Source: Cordylochernes scorpioides (lineage: Eukaryota > Arthropoda > Arachnida > Pseudoscorpiones > Chernetidae). From it: 64,000 nt of DNA. The stretch covers positions 61,814,115-61,878,114 of the forward strand of contig CP092876.1 of assembly GCA_030710605.1 (NCBI GenBank), read 5' to 3'. Both the position numbers and the translations under genes were made by a program. The notes under the pieces are model-generated. The model made no database searches and was not told the origin of the DNA. It was given only the letters and a program-made list of their open reading frames with translations. Below, piece after piece: positions 43,944 to 54,653 of this stretch. Each line of letters starts with the position of its first letter. Position 1 is the stretch's first letter.

Positions 43944-46232
43944 AAGAAATCCCTACAACTGTCTAAATGGAGGCTTCATCTTACCTTTAACCTACATTGC
44001 AAGAAAGTCGGTTTCATCCCTCCGTCCCTTAGAATAAAAGATCCTGTCAAGAATCCATTCTCCTCAAAGCTCACCAGGAAGTTTCATTTGGACTTACTCG
44101 AGGCCAGAATACAAGGTTCTCATTCCAATATTAGATTCCTCTCCAGATCTATTAAAGGCCTCATCTTTCTTCTCCACCAGTTAATGTCTGCGGACGACAT
44201 TGCTAACCTAGTAAGATCCATCACCTTTAAGGTTCATCAACAAGAAATTTCGCTTAAGAATAGGCATCTATCAAAATTGGCATTTTGGAAAAGAAAATTT
44301 AATTTTCCTGATGTCGCCGAGTCCACGGGATCTGCTCTTCCCAACGTCCTAAATCTGTCTTCAACCAAGCTTTCTGATAGAGAGGAGAGGATCTTAGCGT
44401 TAGGTCTTCAATTCATCCCCCCAGCTAAACCGGACATCCCTAGAATAATTGCCGGAATCGAAGGCGTCACAAGGTCACTTAATCATCTTGAAACTCTTAA
44501 AGTACGAAACGCCGCAGTTCAAATTCTCAGCAGACCCTCACAGATACCACCTTCCAACAATAGACATCGCCAGATCATTAAGAAGTTGCAAAGTTACAAG
44601 TCTCTCATTTTCATTAAAGCTGACAAAGGAAGCCACACTGTCGTACTTGACCGCTCAGACTATCTTTCTAAGATGACGGACATTCTCCAGGACAACACTA
44701 CCTTTTCTTCCATTTCACCCCAGGAAAATCTTGCGTTGACCAAATCATTCAGAAAGGCGCTATGCGAAATGAAGAAATCCAGCATCATCACACCTGATCA
44801 ATTTGTCCTATTTACATCTTGCCTGGACAGGGAAGCTTATATTTATGGCTTGCCTAAGATACACAAGCCGGGGGTCCCACTCAGGCCCATAATAGCTTAT
44901 CATCTTTCTCCAGCCTACTCTGTAGCCAAGTTTTTGGTAAGTTTTTTGTCCCCTCTCATGAAAGACCATCCTAACACATATAGCATTACGCACCCCCCCA
45001 GTTTCATAGAAGACCTCCTTAATTTACAACCACCACCCCTACACAGTATGGTGTCTTTTGATGTCACGTCCTTATACCTCTCACTGCCACACTCTCTCAT
45101 TGCTGACAAGTTGCAATCGTTCCTGGTTGCCAATAACATTGACACACAAACAGCTTCCCATATCCTGCAACTGGCTTCTCTCTGCCTCTCTGTTTGCACT
45201 TTCACCTTTAACAAGCAGTTGTATAAACAGACCAGAGGAACCCCTATGGGTAGTCCCCTATCATCAATCATCTCTGAAATAGTCATGGGTTCTTTGGACG
45301 CGTGGATCAATCAAGCCCTCCCTTCCGATATTTACTATTGGAGGAGATATGTAGATGATATCTTTTGCATTATTAAAACAGACAGCCTTCAACTCACATA
45401 CAGCACCTTGCATGATTTCAACCCCCATATTAAGTTTACATACGAAACAGAAATAGGTTCTGTTTTACCTTTCCTAGACATCCTTATTATTCGCACCCCT
45501 CAGTCTTTTCACACCTCTGTTTTTCATAAGAAGCATATCCCTCCCCAATATACGCATTTCTCCTCCAATAGTCCCATCTCCTTTAAAATTAATACAGTCA
45601 GGACCTTAACTAAAAGAATTGTTACCCATTGTTCCTTACCCATTTTTAAAACAATAGAAAGATCTAGAATCCATTCCTTATTAACAACCGCTGGTTATCC
45701 CATAGATTTCATAGTAAAACATACTTTTGATCCAGGTGTCCAAAGAACCACTACAATTCACAAGGCCACTTGTTGGCTCCCGTTCTCCCCTGCCGCAGTA
45801 TCCATTTCCAGAGTCCTACGACCATACGGCATAAAAGTTCTCTACAATAGTCCCCCCAGCTTAGCCACCATCCTTAGACATCACATCACCAAATCTGACA
45901 AACCCACCCTACCCATAAACTCTACCGGCGCAGTTTATTCCATACAGTGCCTGGATTGCCCAACTTCTTATGTTGGAGAAACAGGAAGAACTACTGGCAT
46001 CCGTATTTCAGAGCACAGACGTAACATCCGCAATAAAGATCCCAAATCCTTAATTTTCACGCATATAGCACAAACAGGCCATAGTTTTGATCTCGACCAT
46101 CCTCAAGTTAAATATCGGCATATACATAACAAATATCACCGACTCTGCCTAGAATCTATTATTTCCACACAAAACAATAGTTGTAACCGCAAAATAGACC
46201 TCCCAGACATTTACCAGATACTTTATAAATAG
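43944..46232 (+). CDS. Penelope-type reverse transcriptase with C-terminal GIY-YIG endonuclease
   Basis: The frame is open from the A-run. The first 48 codons (with KWRLHLTFNLHCKKVGFIPP) resemble the usual PLE N terminus and precede the first possible start (TTG at 44088). RT motifs (residues counted from 44088): a YGLPKIHKPGVPLRPII block, MVSFDVTSLYLSLPH, QTRGTPMGSPLSS (about 384), YWRRYVDDIFCI (YVDD at about 421) and VLPFLDILI. The GIY-YIG nuclease follows: VYSIQCLDCPTSYVGETG (YVG near 627), RISEHRRNIRN, and CLESII with the catalytic Glu near 688, ending in the typical NRKIDLPDIYQIL. The nuclease nicks the target and the RT primes from the nick. No internal stop or frameshift is visible, so the enzyme domains look intact, but promoter and start are lost. 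Confidence 0.95.
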   Translation, partial: KKSLQLSKWRLHLTFNLHCKKVGFIPPSLRIKDPVKNPFSSKLTRKFHLDLLEARIQGSHSNIRFLSRSIKGLIFLLHQLMSADDIANLVRSITFKVHQQEISLKNRHLSKLAFWKRKFNFPDVAESTGSALPNVLNLSSTKLSDREERILALGLQFIPPAKPDIPRIIAGIEGVTRSLNHLETLKVRNAAVQILSRPSQIPPSNNRHRQIIKKLQSYKSLIFIKADKGSHTVVLDRSDYLSKMTDILQDNTTFSSISPQENLALTKSFRKALCEMKKSSIITPDQFVLFTSCLDREAYIYGLPKIHKPGVPLRPIIAYHLSPAYSVAKFLVSFLSPLMKDHPNTYSITHPPSFIEDLLNLQPPPLHSMVSFDVTSLYLSLPHSLIADKLQSFLVANNIDTQTASHILQLASLCLSVCTFTFNKQLYKQTRGTPMGSPLSSIISEIVMGSLDAWINQALPSDIYYWRRYVDDIFCIIKTDSLQLTYSTLHDFNPHIKFTYETEIGSVLPFLDILIIRTPQSFHTSVFHKKHIPPQYTHFSSNSPISFKINTVRTLTKRIVTHCSLPIFKTIERSRIHSLLTTAGYPIDFIVKHTFDPGVQRTTTIHKATCWLPFSPAAVSISRVLRPYGIKVLYNSPPSLATILRHHITKSDKPTLPINSTGAVYSIQCLDCPTSYVGETGRTTGIRISEHRRNIRNKDPKSLIFTHIAQTGHSFDLDHPQVKYRHIHNKYHRLCLESIISTQNNSCNRKIDLPDIYQILYK

Positions 46233-46570
46233 CTTGTCTTTCACCCCCCCCTCTTATATCTCAAAGATGGTTGCAGCACTGGGTGGGACCCTCCTTGGTC
46301 TGGTAGATTTTAACTTCCATATACTGTTTTATTCTTTGTTCTTTTGGTGTAGGGATGTCGCCGTTTTAATAATAATTTTACCTTAGTTTTTAGTCTCTTT
46401 CAAGTTTATTGCTTATTTTTTAGTCGTCACGCTTGTATTATGTAAATTTCATTTTAAATATTTATATTTTATTCTCTTTTTACGCTATTTTCTCTTCAAT
46501 ATGTAAATTTATTGGTGTATATATTAGTTTTTATCCTCTAATAGCATGTTAGCACGTTTTACTATCCACG

Positions 46571-46605
46571 CCCGATGAAGAACGTTCTGTTCGAAAGCTT
46601 GCGGT
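46571..46605 (+). ncRNA. Hammerhead-type core, one core base changed
   Basis: Reads CCGATGA, A, GAAC, loop GTTCT, GTTC, GAAA, GCTTGCGGTAATA. This aligns with the 10667-10692 core (CTGATGA, GGAC/GTCC, GAAA). Here the usually invariant U of CUGANGA is C. Stem II is maintained with different bases (GAAC/GTTC against GGAC/GTCC), which supports the structure, but cleavage is probably weakened. Confidence 0.6.
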
Positions 46606-46655
46606 AATAAAGAAGACTACACAAGAAACTCCTCTTATTGTTTATTATTGTTTTA

Positions 46656-46910
46656 ATGATTATAAATAGTTGTATTTAGTAATATATCTATAGTATGAAT
46701 TAACATTTGTTATAAGTTTGGATATTATGTTTTGAAACCCTAATGGTAGACCAGACATACACAAAAGACTTTAAATTGAAATGAATTGGAAAAAGAGATC
46801 TGCTGGAACGGGGATCTTCAGATAAAATTCCAACGACATTTCACCCCTTCTTTATTATGTCATAGATCTCTTTTAAACCGGATTTTATGTGTTAATATTA
46901 AGTTGTTTCA
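46656..46910 (-). repeat. Inverted 255-bp piece of the permuted PLE 3' region, joined to the start of N2
   Basis: Matches plus-strand 40163-40420 of N1, so it is in minus orientation. It contains the candidate RNA fold. It stops exactly where N2 begins (TTGTTTCA|TAATTAATTT). Inverted 5' extensions of this kind are a known peculiarity of PLE insertions. Confidence 0.88.
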
Positions 46911-47475
46911 TAATTAATTTAGATTTAGCTTGCTAATCTAATCAAATCTAACTGATATAAGTTATCATTATTATCAGTTTGCTCCTTAAGTTTTAAAATT
47001 AGAATCACTGTTATAATTTTGTTATATAGTTTCTACACTATATTAATTCATATGAGCTTGCTCTATGATATATTTTTTATATATAACATAATATACAAAT
47101 TAAATTATATTAGATATTCTAATATAAATAAATCTTCATACAAATTTTAATTATCTTTCATTGTTTGATTATTAAAAATTAAATTATAAAAGTAATTCTA
47201 GAAAAAATAATTTCAGAACTTTTGTTTTTTTCATTGTTTAGTTAGTTTAAAGATGTTTTTTTTATTAGTTATTCTTAAAAATATAACAGATAACAAACAG
47301 TAATATCTATATATTTATAGATTAATTATTCAATTTATTACAAATTTTATCACCACAAAAACAATTAAGTAAAATATATTTAAAAATTCATAAGAATAAC
47401 AAACTAAAAAAACTAAAAAAAACTACAAACATATTAGTGTTAGCACCTCTTTTATGTTAATTTAAACTCGCTAAG

Positions 47476-49911
47476 AATTGCCTAAGAAAAAATTGTCAAA
47501 CTTGTCCCTCTCTTAAGAACCATGACACTTTTCAAACAACTAGTTGTAAATTAGTGAATACTATTTATAAATTAACATGCCAAATTTGTCAACTATCATA
47601 TATAGGACAAACTTGTAATCCATTAAATATACGAATAAACCTACATAGAAACCACGCTAAAAAATCAATTGGTAATATATATATGAAAGAACACAATCAA
47701 TTACATACTTTTAACAACTTTAAGATAGAAATACTAGACATATGTCAAAACAAAAAACAACGACTATTATTAGAAAACAACTACATTTATAAACACAACA
47801 CATTATTCCCTTATGGACTTAACGACGAATTAAACTACACATACAAACCACAAACAGAAGAAATTTCAACCTATGAAATCAGTTGCAAATACAAAAAAAA
47901 TGAATTTAAAACTAAACCTAATAAAACTAGAGGTAAAACTACAAATAAATTAGGTTACATTGAATTTGAAGAATTACTGGACCCAAAACAAATGTACACT
48001 AACAACTTCGTCGATAAATTTATTAAAACATTATTTAAACTAAATAATAATAAATTTATCAAACTCATAGAATATATTAAAATTCATAATCTGACTAACA
48101 GATTAATAGATATCACACACGACATCTTTAAATACAGAAAAATTAAACAAACTACTAATAACATTAATATTATCATTAAATTTAATAACAATTTATTTAA
48201 TCATATTAAATTTAATGATATTTTTAATAACCAAATCATCAATAATCTTTTCCCTATAAAAAATTTAAATTTTAAAACAATCTGGAGATACAATAAAAAT
48301 ATAGGTAATTTAGTTTGCAATTATAACCAATTTATTAATAATTTGGCAAATTTTAAAAAAAATAAATGTAATTGCAACAACTATATTGATAAATATAAGT
48401 ACTCAGGTCATATATTAACTAGCAACTTTTCTTTTTTAAATCCAGAATATCAAGAAATTTTAAATAAAGGGTATAAATATATACCTCAAATTAAACACAA
48501 TTATAATAATACAATTAAATCTATATTAAAAGATATAGATATTTTCATAAATAAAACTAGTATAAAATACAGTATTCCAGAATTTACTTTTCTGGAATGG
48601 AAACATAATATTAAAAAGGAAATTATAAATTATTATAATAATACACTTAAATACACAAAACCCAATTCAGACATTCCTTCTTTCAAAGAAAATATAATTA
48701 ATTTACAGAAGGACTATATTATCACTCCTATAGATAAATGTCCCAATAATTTATCTTTAATTTGTAAAAATCTATACCACGATATACTAAAAAATGAAAT
48801 TGATAATAATCATAAATACACTTTTGCTAGAACTACAGGCACAAAAATCAAAAAAGACATCAAAAATGTTGAAAATTCACTAAAAATTTATAATAACCAC
48901 AAAAATCCAAACATACCAAAGTTCTATATAATTCCTAAACTACACAAAAAACCTATTTCTTTCAGAACAATCACATCTGGTATAAATTCAGTCATAAAAA
49001 ATATTGATATACAATTAGCCTCAACACTACAATTTATTATAAATAAATTAACTAATAAATATAATTATAAATTTATCGACTCAAATAAAAAAATCATTAA
49101 TTATTTAATGAACAATTGGACAAACATTGAAACAGTACACACATTTGACTTTGAGGACCTATATTCTAAAATAAATTTAAGAGATCTAAATAATAAAATA
49201 ACCAATTTATTTAATGAATTCATTAATGACAAAACTTTCTACATTAAAATTATTCATAACAGATATAAAACATTTAAATTAGATCTTAAAACAGCAAAAA
49301 CTCTACTGGAAACATTTTTAAATTTTAACTATATAGAATTTAAAAATAAAATATATATTCAATCAGAAGGCGTTCCCATGGGTACTTCTTCTAGTCCGTT
49401 ACTAGCAAATCTAATATTGTTCTGGTACGAAAGAGAATACTTTCTACAAAATAATATTAATTGGCAAATATTCCGATATGTAGATGACATAATAATATTT
49501 AATAATCCACTGTTTAAAAAATTAATACCTGAAATATATCCTAAATACTTGAAACTTAAGAACAATGAAAAAATTTATAGAAACAAAAAAGTTAACTTTT
49601 TAGACTTGAATATAGACCTTACAAATAGTGCTGTTAGAGTTTATAATAAAAAGAGTAATTATAATTTCAATATTATAAAATACTGTAATATGAATTCTAA
49701 TATATCATTAAATTGCTGTAAAGGTATATATTATGGTCAGTTTCTAAGATTTTATAGAATAAATAATATATTAGATAATTTCATAGAAGATGTTAAAAAT
49801 TTAAACATGGAATTTATTAAAAACAAATTTAGTATCAAACAAGTAAAATATTTCAACAGTATATCAATTATAAAATATTTAAAAAAAATAAATGGAAATA
49901 TCCATTTATGA
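47476..49911 (+). CDS. N2 GIY-YIG/reverse transcriptase (permuted PLE)
   Basis: Open from the inferred acceptor (CGCTAAG|AATTGC, 47476). The Cys-rich extension (NCLRKNCQTCPSLKNHD) leads into GIY-YIG (YIG at residues 17-19 from GTG 47554, Cys 9 and 12 just before it) and then the RT. PKLHKKP lies near residue 460, FDFEDLY near 532, GVPMGT near 606 and YVDD near 642. Relative to N1 the protein differs at only a few positions (for example NFKKN for NLKKN, LKNEI for LKKEI). A one-base loss in an A-run changes the last residues (KKINGNIHL in place of KKNKWKYPF...). Catalytic residues are intact. Upstream lies the inverted 255-bp piece and not a direct copy, so this unit lacks the exon that N3 and N4 could use. 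Confidence 0.93.
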   Translation, partial: NCLRKNCQTCPSLKNHDTFQTTSCKLVNTIYKLTCQICQLSYIGQTCNPLNIRINLHRNHAKKSIGNIYMKEHNQLHTFNNFKIEILDICQNKKQRLLLENNYIYKHNTLFPYGLNDELNYTYKPQTEEISTYEISCKYKKNEFKTKPNKTRGKTTNKLGYIEFEELLDPKQMYTNNFVDKFIKTLFKLNNNKFIKLIEYIKIHNLTNRLIDITHDIFKYRKIKQTTNNINIIIKFNNNLFNHIKFNDIFNNQIINNLFPIKNLNFKTIWRYNKNIGNLVCNYNQFINNLANFKKNKCNCNNYIDKYKYSGHILTSNFSFLNPEYQEILNKGYKYIPQIKHNYNNTIKSILKDIDIFINKTSIKYSIPEFTFLEWKHNIKKEIINYYNNTLKYTKPNSDIPSFKENIINLQKDYIITPIDKCPNNLSLICKNLYHDILKNEIDNNHKYTFARTTGTKIKKDIKNVENSLKIYNNHKNPNIPKFYIIPKLHKKPISFRTITSGINSVIKNIDIQLASTLQFIINKLTNKYNYKFIDSNKKIINYLMNNWTNIETVHTFDFEDLYSKINLRDLNNKITNLFNEFINDKTFYIKIIHNRYKTFKLDLKTAKTLLETFLNFNYIEFKNKIYIQSEGVPMGTSSSPLLANLILFWYEREYFLQNNINWQIFRYVDDIIIFNNPLFKKLIPEIYPKYLKLKNNEKIYRNKKVNFLDLNIDLTNSAVRVYNKKSNYNFNIIKYCNMNSNISLNCCKGIYYGQFLRFYRINNILDNFIEDVKNLNMEFIKNKFSIKQVKYFNSISIIKYLKKINGNIHL

Positions 49912-50362
49912 AATCAACTTTCTATAATTTCTCTTAATATTAACTAATACAAATTTATAATCTTTAACAGTTAATTAAACTTTTATTAAATAACTGATTA
50001 AAAGATTTTTTCACAAGATTTTTAAAGTGTTAAAGTATATAGTTCATTTTTGTTTAATCTCCAATTTCTGGGGAGGAAAATGGAAGTTAAATAAAGATGA
50101 ATTTGCACAATTAATAGCTTTATTAAACTCTTATAATTTGCCTTTTTAAAGGAATATTAAAAGATGAATAAGTGTTAAATCAGTTATTTTGATATAACTA
50201 TCTGTAAAGATTATAAAATTTAGCTTTCTTCCTTTAACTATTTTTCCTATCTTCTTTAATTTTCTTGTTGTTCAAAAAAATTCTGAATAAATGGTCTAAA
50301 TTTGAAATGTGGGGGGACATTCCCCTCCCGCGACATGTGCCAGCCAGAAATAGATATTCACA

Positions 50363-50383
50363 ATGGAGGACGCAGCGGCCGAG
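50363..50383 (+). other. Candidate first exon for the next unit (ATG plus 7 codons, GTAGGT donor)
   Basis: CACAATGGAGGACGCAGCGG then CCGAG|GTAGGT. The ATG has purine at -3 and G at +4, and the donor matches the animal consensus. Splicing in phase 0 to the AG before 51745 in N3 would give MEDAAAE followed by NCLRKN... and supply the AUG missing from the main ORF. Inference, based on the sequence and on the known presence of introns in PLE terminal repeats. Confidence 0.6.
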
Positions 50384-50484
50384 GTAGGTTTACAGTTTGA
50401 ATTTGTTAACACTTGTATCTGTTATATATGTTCATTTAAATATTTCACTGAAACAACTTAATATTAACACATAAAATCCGGTTT

Positions 50485-50571
50485 AAAAGAGATCTATGAC
50501 ATGATAAAGAAGGGGTGAAATGTCGTTGGAATTTTATCTGAAGATCCCCGTTCCAGCAGTTCTCTTTTTCC
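50485..50571 (+). ncRNA. Candidate structured RNA in the N2 3' region
   Basis: The outer stem AAAAGAGATCT pairs with AGTTCTCTTTT (one mismatch here, none in N1 and N3). Inside are hairpin 1 (GACAT...ATGTC) and hairpin 2 (GTTGGAA...TTCCAGC). The first loop holds GGGG and the second holds CCCC, so a loop-loop kiss is possible. In N4/N5 hairpin 2 becomes GCTGAAA/TTTCAGC, where one G-C pair is replaced by A-T and a wobble by C-G. The loop also contains CTGAAGA (CTGATGA in N4), but the order does not fit a hammerhead. Confidence 0.55.
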
Positions 50572-51744
50572 AATTCATTTCAATTTAAAGTCTTTTGTGT
50601 ATGTCTGGTCTACCATTAGGGTTTCAAAACATAATATCCAAACTTATAACAAATGTTAATTCATACTATAGATATATTACTAAATACAACTATTTATAAT
50701 CATATTATAAAATAAAAAAACCTTTAAAAATCTTAAAAAAAAAAGGATAAAATATAAAATCATAAAAAAAAATATATATATATATACTAACAATCTTATC
50801 TACCTTCTTTATAAAACTCTTTTTTTTTTTTCCTTATTATTAGTTTGATTAAAGGTGCATGGTTCTGTCTTTCTCTCTTTTTTCTAACTATTATATATAT
50901 TCTCTCTTCGATTATTCTATATATAGGATTAGAGTATGTCTGAATGACGTGTAAAAGCCGATGTAATAGACGTTACTTTGTTAATTTTTATTGTTATTAA
51001 TTATAAATATATAATTAACTTGAGGATGTAGTAGAAGTAAAGGATTTTTTTTTTCTCTCTCTATCTACAAATTAATAACATTTTACAAATTTTATAATTT
51101 GAATTTAAATAATCATAATAGTGAAGATAATCTTAATACAAAACTGGACTATAAAATTAAATAACTATTTATTATTATAATTAATTTAGATTTAGCTTGC
51201 TAATCTATTCAAATCTAACTGATATAAGTTATCATTATTATCAGTTTGCTCCTTAAGTTTTAAAATTAGAATCACTGTTATAATTTTGTTATATAGTTTC
51301 TACACTATATTAATTCATATGAGCTTGCTCTATGATATATTTTTTATATATAACATAATATACAAATTAAATTATATTAGATATTCTAATATAAATAAAT
51401 CTTCATACAAATTTTAATTATCTTTCATTGTTTGATTATTAAAAATTAAATTATAAAAGTAATTCTAGAAAAAATAATTTCAGAACTTTTGTTTTTTTTC
51501 ATTGTTTAGTTAGTTTAAAGATGTTTTTTTTTATTAGTTATTCTTAAAAATATAACAGATAACAAACAGTAATATCTATATATTTATAGATTAATTATTC
51601 AATTTATTACAAATTTTATCACCACAAAAACAATTAAGTAAAATATATTTAAAAATTCATAAGAATAACAAACTAAAAAAACTAAAAAAAACTACAAACA
51701 TATTAGTGTTAGCACCTCTTTTATGTTAATTTAAACTCGCTAAG

Positions 51745-54207
51745 AATTGCCTAAGAAAAAATTTTCAAACTTGTCCCTCTCTTAAGAACCATGACACTTT
51801 TCAAACAACTAGTTGTAAATTAGTGAATACTATTTATAAATTAACATGCCAAATTTGTCAACTATCATATATAGGACAAACTTGTAATCCATTAAATATA
51901 CGAATAAACCTACATAGAAACCACGCTAAAAAATCAATTGGTAATATATATATGAAAGAACACAATCAATTACATACTTTTAACAACTTTAAGATAGAAA
52001 TACTAGACATATGTCAAAACAAAAAACAACGACTATTATTAGAAAACAACTACATTTATAAACACAACACATTATTCCCTTATGGACTTAACGACGAATT
52101 AAACTACACATACAAACCACAAACAGAAGAAATTTCAACCTATGAAATCAGTTGCAAATACAAAAAAAAATGAATTTAAAACTAAACCTAATAAAACTAG
52201 AGGTAAAACTACAAATAAATTAGGTTACATTGAATTTGAAGAATTACTGGACCCAAAACAAATGTACACTAACAACTTCGTCGATAAATTTATTAAAACA
52301 TTATTTAAACTAAATAATAATAAATTTATCAAACTCATAGAATATATTAAAATTCATAATCTGACTAACAGATTAATAGATATCACACACGACATCTTTA
52401 AATACAGAAAAATTAAACAAACTACTAATAACATTAATATTATCATTAAATTTAATAACAATTTATTTAATCATATTAAATTTAATGATATTTTTAATAA
52501 CCAAATCATCAATAATCTTTTCCCTATAAAAAATTTAAATTTTAAAACAATCTGGAGATACAATAAAAATATAGGTAATTTAGTTTGCAATTATAACCAA
52601 TTTATTAATAATTTGGCAAATTTAAAAAAAATAAATGTAATTGCAACAACTATATTGATAAATATAAGTACTCAGGTCATATATTAACTAGCAACTTTTC
52701 TTTTTTAAATCCAGAATATCAAGAAATTTTAAATAAAGGGTATAAATATATACCTCAAATTAAACACAATTATAATAATACAATTAAATCTATATTAAAA
52801 GATATAGATATTTTCATAAATAAAACTAGTATAAAATACAGTATTCCAGAATTTACTTTTCTGGAATGGAAACATAATATTAAAAAGGAAATTATAAATT
52901 ATTATAATAATACACTTAAATACACAAAACCCAATTCAGACATTCCTTCTTTCAAAGAAAATATAATTAATTTACAGAAGGACTATATTATCACTCCTAT
53001 AGATAAATGTCCCAATAATTTATCTTTAATTTGTAAAAATCTATACCACGATATACTAAAAAATGAAATTGATAATAATCATAAATACACTTTTGCTAGA
53101 ACTACAGGCACAAAAATCAAAAAAGACATCAAAAATGTTGAAAATTCACTAAAAATTTATAATAACCACAAAAATCCAAACATACCAAAGTTCTATATAA
53201 TTCCTAAACTACACAAAAAACCTATTTCTTTCAGAACAATCACATCTGGTATAAATTCAGTCATAAAAAATATTGATATACAATTAGCCTCAACACTACA
53301 ATTTATTATAAATAAATTAACTAATAAATATAATTATAAATTTATCGACTCAAATAAAAAAATCATTAATTATTTAATGAACAACTGGACAAACATTGAA
53401 ACAGTACACACATTTGACTTTGAGGACCTATATTCTAAAATAAATTTAAGAGATCTAAATAATAAAATAACCAATTTATTTGATGAATTCATTAATGACA
53501 AAACTTTCTACATTAAAATTATTCATAACAGATATAAAACATTTAAATTAGATCTTAAAACAGCAAAAACTCTACTGGAAACATTTTTAAATTTTAACTA
53601 TATAGAATTTAAAAATAAAATATATATTCAATCAGAAGGCGTTCCCATGGGTACTTCTTCTAGTCCGTTACTAGCAAATCTAATATTGTTCTGGTACGAA
53701 AGAGAATACTTTCTACAAAATAATATTAATTGGCAAATATTCCGATATGTAGATGACATAATAATATTTAATAATCCACTGTTTAAAAAATTAATACCTG
53801 AAATATATCCTAAATACTTGAAACTTAAGAACAATGAAAAAATTTATAGAAACAAAAAAGTTAACTTTTTAGACTTGAATATAGACCTTACAAATAGTGC
53901 TGTTAGAGTTTATAATAAAAAGAGTAATTATAATTTCAATATTATAAAATACTGTAATATGAATTCTAATATATCATTAAATTGCTGTAAAGGTATATAT
54001 TATGGTCAGTTTCTAAGATTTTATAGAATAAATAATATATTAGATAATTTCATAGAAGATGTTAAAAATTTAAACATGGAATTTATTAAAAACAAATTTA
54101 GTATCAAACAAGTAAAATATTTCAACAGTATATCAATTATAAAATATTTAAAAAAAAATAAATGGAAATATCCATTTATGAAATCAACTTTCTATAATTT
54201 CTCTTAA
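51745..54207 (+). pseudogene. N3 GIY-YIG/reverse transcriptase, two compensating frameshifts
   Basis: Same protein as N1 and N2, but an extra A in the A-run near 52163 shifts the frame, and a missing base near 52620 restores it. About 150 codons between GIY-YIG and RT are therefore misread. The last part (from about 52640 through YVDD at about 53745 to 54207) is intact and has the full C terminus (KKNKWKYPFMKSTF). One Cys codon of the N-terminal extension is changed (TGT to TTT near 51766). Although this unit has an upstream exon copy (in N2), its ORF is damaged. Confidence 0.9.
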
Positions 54208-54632
54208 TATTAACTAATACAAATTTATAATCTTTAACAGTTAATTAAACTTTTATTAAATAACTGATTAAAAGATTTTTTCACAAGATTTTTAAAGTGT
54301 TAAAGTATATAGTTCATTTTTGTTTAATCTCCAATTTCTGGGGAGGAAAATGGAAGTTAAATAAAGATGAATTTGCACAATTAATAGCTTTATTAAACTC
54401 TTATAATTTGCCTTTTTAAAGGAATATTAAAAGATGAATAAGTGTTAAATCAGTTATTTTGATATAACTATCTGTAAAGATTATAAAATTTAGCTTTCTT
54501 CCTTTAACTATTTTTCCTATCTTCTTTAATTTTCTTGTTGTTCAAAAAAATTCTGAATAAATGGTCTAAATTTGAAATGTGGGGGGACATTCCCCTCCCG
54601 CGACATGTGCCAGCCAGAAATAGATATTCACA

Positions 54633-54653
54633 ATGGAGGACGCAGCGGCCGAG
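54633..54653 (+). other. N3 candidate first exon with GTAGGT donor
   Basis: Identical to 50363-50383. It would feed a unit further downstream, but the next unit is cut off at 55581, so it has no acceptor in the window. Confidence 0.5.

Larger units (their letters stand above)
43944..46655 (+). mobile_element. Conventional Penelope-like element (C-terminal GIY-YIG), 5'-truncated
   Basis: One long ORF and a 3' UTR ending with a hammerhead-type core and the AATAAAGAAGACTACACAAG block. The 5' side is cut at the A-run while the reading frame is already open, so the real start of the gene is missing. Notably GC-richer than the permuted PLEs around it. Its right end adjoins an inverted 255-bp piece of the permuted family. 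Confidence 0.9.
46911..51177 (+). mobile_element. N2: permuted Penelope-like element, first unit of a head-to-tail pair
   Basis: Starts TAATTAATTTAGATTTAGC and ends AACTATTTATTAT, directly followed by the same start sequence of N3 (unit length 4267 bp). Almost identical to N1 and N3. Confidence 0.94.

Noticed and set aside
44808-45310. Minus-strand ORFs inside the conventional PLE (61 and 131 aa)
   Set aside because: They are shadows of the RT frame. No domain is seen and the plus-strand motifs explain the sequence.
50485-50571. Hammerhead ribozyme in the permuted PLE 3' region (CTGAAGA/CTGATGA, GAAA and GTC all present)
   Set aside because: The motifs occur in a permuted order. GAAA to GTC leaves room for only a one-pair stem III, no stem I forms between GTC and CTGANGA, and the covarying helix runs across the supposed core. 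I report it only as an unnamed fold.
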